DNA from: Siderastrea siderea
Taxonomy: Eukaryota; Cnidaria; Anthozoa; Scleractinia; Rhizangiidae
DNA length: 64,000 nt
Reading direction: 5' to 3'
Assembly: GCA_964030785.1 (NCBI GenBank)
Contig: OZ034970.1
Coordinates: 35,343,943 to 35,407,942 of the forward strand
This document shows positions 47,617 through 59,567 of the stretch, one piece after another. Made by a program: the position numbers and the translations under genes. The notes under the pieces are model-generated. The model searched no databases and had not been told where the DNA came from. It was given only the letters and a program-made list of their open reading frames with translations. Within the stretch, counting starts at the first letter, position 1. Each line of letters starts with the position of its first letter.

Positions 47617-48690
47617 ATTCACTGTCCACGAGAACGCAGCCAGTTGGTGATGATTCAGTGTTTGATCTCTCAGCGTAGATGCAACAGTGCGAACGCGTGA
47701 TATTTGAAATCTCTTGTTGAGTTGTGTAATCATTTATAAATCCCTTAGCTGTTTGTCGGTGGTAACCCCGACAGGATGTAATGCCAACTAATTCGACCGC
47801 GAAGCATTTGAAGATAGCGGTTGGAATATTTTCACGCAAGCAACATATCATTAACTTCGACCAAGCGCATTCACCTTTAAAACAAAATATGCTTGATGTT
47901 TGCATATTCCATACGTTTTATTTTTTGGCTCAGTATGTGGTATAAACACCCAGCGTGACGTAGTTTGTGATCACGTGACGAGATCGTTGTATAGGCAGTG
48001 AAGTACTCCACTTCACTGACTGGCAACCAACACAAAGAATTTGTAAACAGAGTAAAAACCCTTTTCCTTTCTGGCTAATGGCCATAGGGAGAACAAACAA
48101 TTGATGTGGTTAAGTAACAAGTAAAAGCAGAGATGAAGGGAATTACTTATATGGTTGAAATTGTTAATTCCAAGAATGCATTTTCGTAACTCTTGAAAAA
48201 GTCGATTTTTTTAGCAGAATAACCACCATATCGCAAGGGAAAGGAACAGTTAGCCAAGATAAAGGAAGTTCAGTGTAGAAATGCACTCAAGCATACTTTT
48301 TACCCAAGGGCACAAACGTAGCCCACGTCGCTACACGTATACTAGGTGAAACGAGGTCAAACGCGAGGGGACATGTCCCTGGAGCAAAAACGTCCCTTGT
48401 GCATTTGTATTTCTCTTTTACTTGTACCGATGTAAGACCTTAACCTACTGATTCAAACTGGTTGGAAACGGAAAGGACATGAACGGGGTTCTTTAACACC
48501 CAATTTGACCTTATCCACCAGCAGTCTGCTCGTGTGTGCATTCGTTGGATGGGTGGGAAATGAAAAAATTAGCCCATCATAAAGCAAATCGGACTGTGCC
48601 CACAAAATTTGCTCTCGTGTGTACACTGTACGCTCAAAGGAGTTCTCTTGCAAGACGTTCCTGCAACCAACCCCTTCGTGTTTATAACAC

Positions 48691-51600
48691 TCGAGGAGAC
48701 AGGTCCCTGGTACAAGCTCATGAAACAATTATTTTATGTATGCTGATATCGAATTTTAGGTACTTTGCAAAAAAAAACAAATAAATAAAAATAATAATAA
48801 TAATAAAAACAACAACAACAATGAATGAAATTCAATTATCTCGAGCTCGCTCTTGAATTCGTAAACCGACACTCGCTTTTTTCCTTGGACCACTGCAGCT
48901 GTTGATTAATTCACTACGGGGGCGAACCATTACATGTACTTCGCAGTTGTTTGTTTCTCGTTTAGGGTTCGATATACTTGCCTTAAATATGTATACATGT
49001 ATTTCACTTGTCATATTTTACCAACTCGAAGTTTCTCTGAATTGCGATATTAGGTTTCGACTGAAATAACTACTCACACTGTTGGAAAATTAGCAGCTAT
49101 ATTTAGCGCAGTGCTTTCGAAGATGTAGCAAAGTGAATTTAGTGCCAATTCTATCAGTAGAGGTTTACGTTGCTGTAACCTGTTATGTGGTTGTGCTTTT
49201 CGAGTCTGTGGGAAGAAATACTTAAATGAGACCATTAGAATGAAAGACATACTGCATGAGAAGCACCTTCATACGATGCTGTTTATTATGCTGTACGAGG
49301 TGGTTCTCTTTAGCCTGTGGAAGAAGTATTTGAGTGTGACTATTTAATTTGACGCTACTGAGCAGTACGTTCATGTAATACTGTCTGTTATGCTGTACAA
49401 AGCTGTGTCCTAAGTCAGTGTTGAAGTCCTCCGTAAATTGTGCCGATTTGAATGCCGGGGCGGTACACTGATGAGCACTGTCGAAGGGTTTGCTCTATCC
49501 AAGTAAAATATCAAGATCTTGATGATCGCCAAATTGGTCTATTTGCTTAATTGTATTTGCATGTTTGTGAAGCTTCGAAGTCCTACTTATGGAAAAAGAA
49601 CATCCTACAGCCCTCTCTTGTTCGTGAAGGTAGACATGTAAATACTTTTTGCGTTTTCTAAAAATAAGTCATGCTTCTAATTCTGCTTGTGCAGGCACTC
49701 AGGAGACTCAAGTACTTTCATTAAACTGATCACTCTAAGTCAACTTTAGAATCTATCAATGGGGTGTTAGTTTTGTGGCTGAAATTTTTAAGTACGACAT
49801 TCACATGAATGTTTCTGAGCAGGAATTGCTTCAGTTTCTATAGCTTTGTTTGTTAACTTTTAAGTTAACTCAGTTGCTAGTTGCGTTAAACGATCTCGAT
49901 TTCTTGACTATTTGACTGACTTTTTTCTACAATTCGTGTTTACACTGAAGAAAGTACTACATCATTTTATCCACGCATGATGGCTGACATGGAAAAATCA
50001 GTTCAAGAACACGTATAATTTTAAGAAAGTGCTAATTACACCAATTAACACTAGATGTGCCAGATTCGGTTCAGATGTTTGGCTGCTCGATGCACACGAA
50101 TGATTTTTATATCGCTGCTTCATCCGAGAACACTTCAAGTGGCCTCCAAAACATGGAATGTCTCATGCGCTCGTTGAAAAATGAAGCACGTACAATTGGG
50201 CAAGGAGATGTTTCAAAACAACAAATAAATGAATTTACCAATTAGGAGTCAAACCTCGGTTGAATTGATTTTATGTAGTATTCTCTTTTCACAAGGACTG
50301 TGAGTTGATTTTGATTGTTTTCCAATTCTTTTGTTTTGATAGCTCATTCGCATTTTGCAAGTCAAGTCTCTAGCGAGGTAACACTTTAGAAATTTTAAAA
50401 TGATTTTAATAATTTTCACTTTTGTACAGTGCAATCACATTAAGGTCGTTATGCAGGGTTGGGTTCCCTGCTCTTTGTGCTCGATGACGTAGACTGTTTA
50501 GTCTGGTTCAAAGAAAATTTTGTTTCAGGTCATTAGAGGGATCAAGGAAGTTGCGTTGTTACTGCACAGATTTGATCAAACGCCAAACTGAAATCTACGA
50601 CTGAAACAAGCAGTCTCTCTTCAGTCCTTCGAACAGACAAGCGCCGAAACTAGCCTGCGAAGAGCTTTCATTTGAGTAATACAATGAAATATTTGAAACA
50701 AAGACTCAAAAGTTGAACCACTTCGTACAGCAAAAAAAGGCCTGGAAGTTTCATTTGAATGGTCAGATCTATAGACACAAAATTTAGAACACTGCGACGT
50801 TATTAACTCAACAATTTGAATCTGCACGCAAACTATTAAATTGCCCAGTAGACAGATTGCCCAATGCATATTCTTTTCTATTCTTCTTAAGTATTTCAGG
50901 CGCGTGAGCACTCTCTTTGTTCTTTTAAAGTTCATGGTCCCAAGGGCACACTCAAGCCAAAATACGTGACTTGTCTCCTAAATGAATGGATAATGCTAAG
51001 GAAAAATTTTCTCGAGAAAGGGGAAGGAAGCCTGCCTGTCATGTTGTGTGTTCTACATTTTTAGCGAAGGTAAATCACGAAGGTAAATCACGGTACAAGT
51101 CCGGCGCTCTAACAAGTAATTTACACTTCCTCTCCATGATCTATTTCCTTTCTCCGTAAAATCATTGTTTTTCTTTTGCACGAAAGCTTTGTTTCAAGTT
51201 TCAAAGAAAAGTGAACGATATTACGAAAGGAGCACCTTGTGAATGATTTTTCCAGGATACGACTACTGAAATGTTACGAAACCATGGTAAGATGCAATCG
51301 AATGACCGGTTGAAGAGGAAAGTTCTTCCTTTTACGAGAACTTTTCAACGTCAATTCAAATTTGTCAAGATAACCAGAAACGCTAAAAGAACCAGTTTTT
51401 TAAGCGAGGTCGTGAGTTTCTATAACTTCAGCTATTATTCCGAAAAATTGCATGAAACTAAGTTTGTCTTTCGCGAATGATAGACACCTGGTTATTCGAT
51501 AGTACAGAATATCATTTCGGAATTAAAGATTACTTCGCACGCACTGACAATGCCACTTTTTAGTTCTACAAATAATCCCGAAAGACATTTAAGAAAGTTC

Positions 51601-51751
51601 GAAGCAACAATCGAAAACTTCTATCTGAGCAAGTGAAAGTAAGAGCTTTGCTCTCCGTAGTAGACTTTACTAAACACGAACATGATAAACCGTCGCACAT
51701 TTCTACATGTACACAAATTGAACAATGAACAAAGAACTGAGGTATCCTTAC
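48691..51751. other. Repeat-rich intron/intergenic stretch of gene C
   Basis: AAT/CAA simple repeats at about 48776-48822. Copies of the ~115 bp family at about 49190-49420 (+) and 50747-50800 (-). No supported exon or RNA gene. Confidence 0.45.
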
Positions 51752-51868
51752 TTGTGAATCATCTTGAGTTTGCTCTGTTAAAAGTACAGCGGCAAGGATC
51801 CACTCTGCAGCGTTTGTGGGGTGGTGAATAAAAGATATATTCCCGGGTATACTTGCTGAGCTTTCCAT
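51752..51868 (-). CDS. Gene C candidate alternative first exon 1c
   Basis: ATG in context CGACCATGG, 39 codons starting MESSASIPGN and ending TEQTQDDSQ, then a GTAAGG donor in phase 0. It joins the common exon at 44992 in frame, giving a 743 aa product. A perfect CRE palindrome TGACGTCA lies at 52108-52115, 240 bases upstream. No family motif in the peptide. Phase and position are the only ties to gene C. Confidence 0.55.
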
Positions 51869-52107
51869 GGTCGAAAGACAAATTCATTCAAATTTCATTT
51901 GCGAACACACAAACATTCAACTTTAGCTCCACACTTATGTTTATTTGATCTCTTGGGTCAAAAACCAGGACAACACGTTTCCCAAGAGAGTAGTCGAGTT
52001 TATTTAAAATTAAACACTGTTGTGCGCTCAACCAAAGCAACTCTTGCTTACAAACAAAAGAAGATAATGAGTAAACAGCGGACGCGAAATACTTTAGGTT
52101 GCCGTCG

Positions 52108-52115
52108 TGACGTCA
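52108..52115. promoter_or_regulatory. CRE-type palindrome TGACGTCA
   Basis: A full CREB/ATF consensus 240 bases upstream of the first-exon candidate at 51868, in a locally CpG-richer patch. Reasonable as a promoter element; unproven. Confidence 0.4.
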
Positions 52116-53944
52116 TCATCTACTGTCATGCTTTTCTTCCAACAAGTTTGCCCTATCGGTGCGGAAATGGGTTCTAAGTGAATGCATTTATAGAGATTTG
52201 TTCTTTATTGAGATGACTTAATTGAACTTACCTTGGTAAAGACGTGTTAACTTATCGGTTTCATTAGGATCAATTTCACGGAAAGCGGTCATGATAGAAT
52301 GTACAAAGGCGAGAACTGTAAAGGTTGGCGGTTTGCTTTATTGATTAAAATGGTCGATTTTAAAGGTGAAAAAAGCCTTGAAAGGATCAGGCCTTTTTTT
52401 TTCTAACTGATTAGAGCGTCAGCACACAAAGAAATTTCTGTTATGTTGTGTTTGCGATGTTTTAAATTCGGTTTTTCTCATGTAATTTCAGTTCTGTCTT
52501 CCTAAATTCTATTTCGTTTGTTCAATTTCTGTTCTAGTGTTTTCAGCAAAGAATTTATAAACTGCACAGGTTCTACATAACAGAATTTGAAACAGGATTT
52601 TGGCGGCGATGACCCCTCATACATAAGATGTAAGAATTCTCAACTTCTCCAGTTTTGCAGAAAGAGCTCTCTCATGTAATTCGGATTTAGTTTTCTATCT
52701 AGTCAGTATGCTTTGCTTCTTTTGTTTCTCAAAAGAAGCAAAGCTGACTAAAAAAGAAATCATATTTAATTTTGTTCATAGCTCATTTAATGAGGCGTCG
52801 TCCACGACTTATTCGCGGTGCTTTTTCTGTTGAGATTCTGAGGACTCACATGTACCACAACATAAGCCGGGTCTTTTGACGAACCACTGAAACCAACCGG
52901 ATGTTTTCCTTTTCTTGCCGATAACTCACGTAGTAAGTCTGCTCGGATATAAGCCGGTTTCTAGGTTCCCACTGGTCTGTATATCGCAAATATATCCTGC
53001 CAGATCAACTCTAAAATGTTTCAGTTAACACGAATGACAACTAAATGCGCAAGATCGACTGGAGAATTCGACGTCGTGGAACCAAAGAGATTATAAACGT
53101 ATGCTGTAAAGCATTGTCAGATGTGTAAATATTTAAATACTGAGCAACAATGTAATGTCAACCTCTTCTACCTGAAAACGGTTTTAGCGGTACTTTTTCA
53201 TGAAACTTTCACCTCTCGCAAGGGGAATAAAGCAGAGAAAGAACTTTGTCTTTACTGGGATTTTCGAAGTCTCAAAATCGTTAATTTTTTTAAAGGACGT
53301 TAAAGAACTGTTTTTCATCAGGACGTGAGTTGCTTTTGTTCGAATGGCAGACCACTGTTTTGCAAGGGTAAACACTTGAAACTTATTTTAATAAGTTGTT
53401 GGTGTTTTGATTAGTTATTACGGCATACACGTAATTTAAGAATGTTTCAAACTGAACTAAACTCTTGCATGACGATACAAAGAAAACTTCAGAGCTGCCG
53501 ATGGGATTTGAACTTATCGCCTTCCGCATGTTTGTAACAACTGAATACGGTTTCCTTGCATGTGGTCCGGGGAAGGGGGGGGGGGGGGGCATAAAATCCT
53601 TAAGAGTAACCATTCACTTGATTTTTGGAGAACAGTACTTTCCTACGAAACTGTTCGTTCTCGATATCTTACAAAGCGATTTTAATCCTTTCACAGTGGC
53701 CAAAGCAAAATTCACCACAAATTCCAAATTTCGTTTCCTAAAATCTTAAGAAATAAATAGTCTTATGCAAAAGTTCTGCAAAAGAGGTTTCATTTGAATG
53801 GTAACACGATAGGATTTTGTCAACAGATTAAAAAGTTAGAGTGACAAATCATCTCACCATAACTTGGTCTAGGAGTGAAAGGGTTAAATCATTTTCGTAG
53901 TTTCAAGCTTGGACGATATTGGGAGTGAGAGCCGCATAACGCTC
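52116..53944. other. Unannotated stretch upstream of first exon 1c
   Basis: No coding exon found. A poly-G run at about 53576-53590 and one minus-orientation copy of the ~115 bp repeat at about 53785-53850. Confidence 0.4.
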
Positions 53945-54092
53945 TTACCTCGCTTCCCCTTCTGCCCATGCGTCGTGGAGCCGCCACACTCGCTCTTCTT
54001 TGGTGAGTTTGTACTCCCACCACGGATTCCCGCCGACCAGGGCGATACGCGGGACAAGAGATCTTGCGCCTTGGTTCGTCATGTTTGACTGG
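53945..54092 (-). CDS. Unrecognised small coding-like segment (MTNQGARS...)
   Basis: The minus strand has an ATG at 54082 followed by 45 codons (start MTNQGARSLVPRIALVGGNP, then a Trp-rich WWEYKLTKEERVWRLHDAW) and a TAA at 53945-53947. The stop overlaps a GTAAGA, so this is either a 45-aa ORF or an exon ending at 53949. A CATACAG acceptor precedes it (54093), allowing an in-frame 144-base internal exon with phase-2 borders. It is markedly more GC-rich than its surroundings. The phase does not fit gene C's common exon at 44992, so it probably belongs to something else. I do not recognise the peptide. Confidence 0.4.
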
Positions 54093-54155
54093 CTGTATGG
54101 AAATAAGGTCTATGCGTTAGCGTAATATAGTGCATCACAAGAAAACGAAAAAAAT

Positions 54156-54452
54156 GGAGGCAGCATGGCCGAGTGGTTTAGGGCGCTGGATTTCAGCTCG
54201 GTCGTCCCGGGTTCAAATCAGTCCCCGCCGCTCTGGCCACTAGCTGGAGTTGTTTCTCGGTAGCCCGAGTTCAGCTCCTCGGTCATGCTTGTAGATACCC
54301 AACTGGTCTGCCTCCGGCCAGTTGGGATTCTTACTTGTTATTTTCAGTTTGTTATTTCTTTCTAGATATTTATTTCCTATATTTGTTACGCGGAGATATT
54401 AGCCTTTCTGGCTACTCTATGTTATGTTATGTTATGTTATGTTATGTTAGTC
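54156..54452 (+). mobile_element. tRNA-derived SINE with (TATGT)n tail
   Basis: The head reads like a leucine/serine-type tRNA: A box TGGCCGAGTGG, B box GGTTCAAATC. A body containing CCAACTGGTCTGCCTCCGGC follows, then a tandem TATGT tail (about 54418-54452), a typical LINE-like SINE 3' end. The tRNA part lacks a complete acceptor stem, so it is not called a tRNA gene. Confidence 0.65.
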
Positions 54453-55677
54453 TAAGAGCTTTAGATGTCTATGCCGAAAAACAGATAAGTACTGGTGGTA
54501 CTGCCGCCCACAACTCAAACCCTAACCACATTTCACATCAATTGCAAAATGCCGAAAATGATCTTTGCCCTGTTTCATAGCAAACAGTCAAGAGGTGCCA
54601 GTTAAACGGAGTCGCAAGTAGAAGCAAGTTTTCATCAGTTGTGTTGACTTGTGACTCCGCAGTTTGGTTTGGACTTGCAATAACTTGCATTTGCGTTCAC
54701 AATTAGCAAGCTCAAATTTGCGCAAGTTAGAGCAATTTTTTCTTTGTTTGGCCTCCCAATTCAAGTTCGGTAATGTTTCCTTTGGTTTGGCTGCCAAGGC
54801 TGCACTGAAATGACAAGTTTTTGCGTCTAGTCTGTTTAGCCAATCGTACGCAAGCTGCCATTTCCCGACTTGCGACTCCGTTTCACACTTGCGACTCCCA
54901 GTTTGCCCCTGGTGGCGGCACATAACTATGCCGAACTTAATTCGTAATTGCTTAAATTGCGATTACAACTGCGATGGTCACATCTTCATTTCACATAACT
55001 ATGTGTAGCTTTTATAGAATACTACCCCCTTCTCCGCGAGGAGCACAAACATTCGAACAAGGAGGAGCAAAAGCATGAAAGAAAAACGTTCGTCCCTTCC
55101 CTCTATTCTATTCTCATGACGCTGCAATTTTCACTACAAAAAGATTCTCGACTCGTATTTCCACAGCATTTTTCACTCTCCCGAACACCCACTCCTTATT
55201 GTCTTCTTATAAATGTGGAATGGTGGAAAAGAAATAGGTAAATACTATATTTGGCCTGCGCTATGATTGGTTGAAGCAATTCTGATTTTTGGTAAAACCC
55301 GTGGAAGTGTGGAAGACCAAAAAACAGCCGCAGGGACTCCCAAGCTTCCACTAGCATCAATATCACTCGACGCAAACACGATGAACACTGAATTTCTATG
55401 TGATGTGTTTATAGTCTCGGATTTTAATGCCAGGGTTGTCTTCAAAACGCTGTTGCGTGTTGACACAAGATGTCATCCATATTATAAAACCAACACCGTA
55501 GAAGACTGTAAATATAGCTAGACAAACAACCATTTGGGATTTTAATGACCTTATGTCTGCGATGGTTGATAGGTAACATAAAACGCAGAAATTTAGAAGT
55601 TAAATTTACGCAGGAGGCTATTAAATACTCACACATGGCAACATATTCTGTCGGAAACCTAAAAAGAAAACAGCGTC

Positions 55678-56296
55678 CTACAGACCGTTGCTTTTCGCGT
55701 GACTTGCCTCGTTATAAGTGCACACCATATCAGTTCCTAGAGCTTTTTTCAGGACATCCTTAACTTTATTATGCGGATAAACGTGTCTAACTACAAATCT
55801 GTCGAAGCAATTCTCAACTAATACATGGTCATTTAAAGGGAGGCTTTTTAAAACTGGAGCTCCTGGTTTTGCGATTAGGAAGTAATCAACCTCTTCATGA
55901 CTGAAGAGGATATTGGTATTTACAAAGTATGAACAATTTAAGTTGAGATAATTTTCAAGTGTTCTCCTTGACACACCAGTGTAATGCTCGCAAGGCTCGA
56001 CGAGATATGTATTAGAAATAAATTTAACATACGGCGACAGCAACTGATGGATGGCCTCCGCAAATCCCTCTTTTGTTACGAAGCTGTCTTACTCCCCATC
56101 ATCAGAGAAACAGCTCCCGAACCGGCGGAGAAAGAAGGCAATTAACCTTATCAGCTTTTCACAAGGTGCAAGTGGGTTGTTTTGGATTGAAATAAAGCAA
56201 GCATTCATGAGCATCAGCAGAAAGAACGACTGACAACAAAATAACTTATTGCCCAATTGTGTGAGTCTACAGTTACTAAGATAGAGTTCAGTGTCC
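55678..56296 (-). pseudogene. Unrecognised ~205-codon open stretch with one in-frame stop
   Basis: A single minus-strand frame runs from about 56296 (DTELYLSNCRL...) to a TAG at 55678-55680, interrupted only by a TAA at 56089-56091. The longer part after the stop (DSFVTKEGFAEAIHQLLSPY, then YLVEPCEHYTGVSRRTLENY and later YNEASHAKSNGL) has balanced protein-like composition. It lacks clear splice signals at the TAA, so it looks like a recent pseudogene or a retrocopy fragment. An intron cannot be excluded (GTAAGACAG spans the stop but is far too short). I do not recognise the family. It lies between gene C candidate exons 1c and 1d. Confidence 0.4.
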
Positions 56297-56634
56297 TATT
56301 CTCAAACCCTTCACAGACGGCAGTTCCACTAGGACGGCGGACATTTTCGAAATACTTCTTTGAGACCATTTCATCTGCATTATGCTTCTCAAGGGTCGGT
56401 CATCCATTCATTCTCAATTTCTGAAATTACTGCTAGAACATAGATAATTTCAGCCAGATTAATGGCGTTACCGTAGAAGTCCTTTATCTGCTAGTCAAGT
56501 TCACATGTAATTGTAATGAAAAAGGCGCCACAGACAATTGTATATGAAAGACAGAATTGTCAAATTTCGGGCTTTAGGGACAAAAGCCCTCACAAACTAT
56601 TGGAAGAATAAATAATTATTTTACTATATGTTAC

Positions 56635-56706
56635 CTGGATCCTAGACGGGTCAGATACGGTTCTTGTCGCACGAGGATAGCTTTGTCGTCTTCGAAACGA
56701 GCTCAT
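56635..56706 (-). CDS. Gene C candidate alternative first exon 1d
   Basis: ATG then 23 further codons (MSSFRRRQSYPRATRTVSDP to RIQ) and a GTAACA donor, phase 0, compatible with the exon at 44992. The peptide is Arg-rich like the exon it would join. The same frame is open upstream of the ATG, so it could be longer. Evidence is frame, donor and phase only. Confidence 0.45.
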
Positions 56707-57884
56707 CCTCCGAGTTATAACGGTAGGACAACTCTTAAGATCCCCGCTGATCCACTCAGTTCCACAGCCAATTAGTTGGTAATTCAAAAGGTGCTTAATT
56801 CAATTGAGAATCGATTGCCGAGGCAATTAATGCTTCCTTGCTACTTCAATAATGTTTTAAGGTGTAGGCAAATCTAACCCCGGTGATAGTCAAGACCAGT
56901 CGAACCACTCGCCAATCCAGCAGAAGTTAATAACAATTCTAAACCAATCCAAAACGATGTGATGAAATGATACACGGCCTCACAGTTGCCTCGTGTCAAT
57001 GTGAAATAAAACCCAAAGTGGGCAACAGTGGAATTCGCTAATCTAACGTCTTGTATACTGAAGGAAACGCCACAGCAAATAACATTATTCATTGGTTCTT
57101 GTCACGAGTGCTGAAGTGCGTCAAGTTGACTTAGATGACGCACAGTTTGTTTTGCTATTGACGGGAACTTTGTCCTTTCTTTAGAAAACAGGAAACACAA
57201 TTATCAAATGAGTGCCGCTGCGCCAGGTCGAATCTTAAGTTTCATTGTTATCAAGTTATGTCAGCATTTCTCAGCGCTTTCTGAGACTCAAACATTATTT
57301 GATACTCAGGGGAAAAGTTAAAATCATTGAAGACTAAGGAAATACAAGAGGTAGCTCAGAAGCCAGCCGTGTTAACACTGTCCATTTTCCAGATTATCCC
57401 AACAGGTTATCTAGTACTGAAGTTTTTTTAAAAGAACTTACAATATTTCTAAATGATGAAACGAGCATTCCAGAAGATTTTTTCGGCTTTTCTATCCGCA
57501 ATAATTATCATTCTAAAATGTTTGCTTTCCAAATGGGTTTTGATACACAGGAATGTTTTTCTTTTCAATATTGGAACATTATGGTTTAAAGAAGTTATCT
57601 CTATTGCAGTTCTTTCCATTCTTTAACCTCTTTTGTTTCCTTATTCTGTTTCTGGAAATCAACTCAACCAATCTCTTTATTGTATCTCTAGATTTCCTGG
57701 AACCATCCAGGCTAGGTAAGCATTCTTTACGGATATACTGTCCCATAAAATCTGACATCTTATGCAAGCCTCTGATTTTGTTTATTTGATAAGTTAATCG
57801 CCAGTATTGGTCGAGTTTCAATCTCCACTAAAAGAGTCGAACCTTTAATCAATTTATTTTTATCTCTGGTTGTAACTTTTGAGT

Positions 57885-58110
57885 CTGTGAATAAACTCCT
57901 AAAGTGTGACCATTCAAATGAAAGCTACTGAGCAGTACTTTCCGGCGGTGCTGTTATTTTGCTGTACAAGGTGATTCTAAGTTTAAGTATGTGAAAGAAA
58001 TCCTAAAGCATGACCATTCAAGTGAAAGCTACCGAGCGGTACTTTCCCGTGGTACTGTTCGATTATGCTGTGAATTACGTGAGACCATTCAGACGAAAGC
58101 TATCAAAAAG
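57885..58110. repeat. Local tandem copies of the ~115 bp dispersed repeat
   Basis: Two to three partial units in plus orientation with the landmarks GAGTCTGTGAATAAA, GTGTGACCATTCAAATGAAA and GAGCAGTACTTTCC. The rest of 58110-59429 shows no coding feature. Confidence 0.7.
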
Positions 58111-59429
58111 TACTCTTCTTTGGCACTGTTCGTCTTTCAATGCAGTATTTTGTTAATTACTTTTTGTGAATTTTTCCCGTCGAGCAGCCTTTGTGAAGAG
58201 TGATAGGGTCAAAATTGATCTGCATTGGCATCTACATACACTCATTTTTAGGAACTTGTGTTGAGCCGACTCAAAGAACAATTCCACAAACATTAAATAA
58301 TACCGCGGAAGCAAAACTTGTGAGCAATCTGCAAGTTAGAATACCGATGACAACTTGTTTGGCTAAGCCTTCACTGACTTCTTGTATTCATTTTGATTCC
58401 AATAATCCGTATTGTGTCCTTTCTTTTTTTAAAATTTTATTGTCTCTGATTCTAATTCAGCCAACTTCTGAATATCTGAAATATAGAGTACCTTCGTACA
58501 GACGAATAAGCCAACAGGATTCTATGAAAGCCTTCCTTTGATTAATATGAGTTTCTTTGTCATCTCCTATCATAAAATTTACTCAAAATACTTTTAACAC
58601 TTAAAATTGTTAATATCCTTCAAAATTGAATATACTGTGAATACTGTTGACGTTGTACAATTCCCAAACTCTTTTTAGTTCCTGTTTTATTCTTCGCGAC
58701 TGTTTTGATTCCGTCATCAGACGTCAAGATTTTAAGACATTTAATCCCCACCAAAAGAGGCGAAGCTAGAAGTCACGAATGGAGACGCTCAAAGGGCTCG
58801 TCTAAGCTGCTTTCTTTGCTAATTTGCAAGTCAGATTTACAGGCGCCATAATCCTTTCAATATAATCCCTTAACGATCCAAATCAGCCATAAAAACCGTC
58901 CCAAAAGTAAACAAGAGTTAGCGCTCGCAATTTGTGGGCTATTATCGCCTTCAATGATATCAACAGAAATATAGTTTCAAGTGGATGTTGCGGGGCGTTC
59001 TTTCAATTATTTTTTGCACTTAACGAAGTCGTGAAGAGCTAATTTTGAGGCTGTAGATAAGATGCTGATGAGTCATTGATCACTAATCGCCTGTTGTGAT
59101 GGTTGTTTTTAAATTTTCCCCAAGTGGGATTTGAAAGCATTTCTCAATTTTGTGTTTACTTTTGGCACTCTTACTAGAGAAGAATTAAAGAGCTTCCTCT
59201 AATTTTTAATGTTTTACAACTGAAGTTTTAGCCCCTAAGTAACTATAGATCCTTTTCTTTTGGATAACTTGTCAAAGCCATGTAGTGGTAATAAAATTGG
59301 AGACTAGGAGTGAAAATATGATCCATTCAGATTTCCATGATTCTAGAGTTTCATTTTAAAACCATCACTTCGAGACCCCTGGCGAGACAGGTGAAAACTA
59401 TGGTACTCATTCAAATAAGTTTTGCTTAC

Positions 59430-59567
59430 CATAGCCGTCCACTCGTAAGGAGTATCGTCTTTTGTCTCGCTATCACTGCTCGATTCAACAGCCTTCTCCT
59501 CTGTGGCAGATTCTTTGCGATGATCGTCTTGTGACGAATGGCTGTCGCAACATGTACCGTGTGTAGT
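59430..59567 (-). CDS. Gene C upstream exon (long N-terminal isoform), acidic Ser-rich
   Basis: Acceptor CCTTACAG, 46 codons, GTAAGC donor; phase 0 both ends. It encodes TTHGTCCDSHSSQDD, then an acidic Ser-rich stretch, and ends TPYEWTAM. It can join exon 44992 downstream and exon 63155-63240 upstream in frame. Good splice signals and composition; joining to gene C is inference from strand and phase. Confidence 0.55.

Larger units (their letters stand above)
45906..48690. repeat. ~1.4 kb tandem duplication carrying two promoter-plus-first-exon units of gene C
   Basis: Unit 1 (about 45906-47305) and unit 2 (about 47309-48690) align along their whole length with few changes. Both begin with TAGCATTCATTTGAATGGTC and end near TGTTTATAACACTCGAGG. 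Each holds one first exon (46158-46214 and 47560-47616) and, upstream of it in transcription sense, a TCACGTGACG E-box and a shared ~700 bp block. The start of each unit is itself a piece of the dispersed ~115 bp repeat, which may have mediated the duplication. Confidence 0.85.

Noticed and set aside
54156..54232. Possible functional tRNA-Leu or tRNA-Ser
   Set aside because: Incomplete acceptor pairing and a TATGT-tailed body; called a SINE head instead.
54588..54923. 111-codon minus-strand frame
   Set aside because: Built on repeated TTGCGACTCC-like motifs with inverted ends; looks like degraded repeat sequence.
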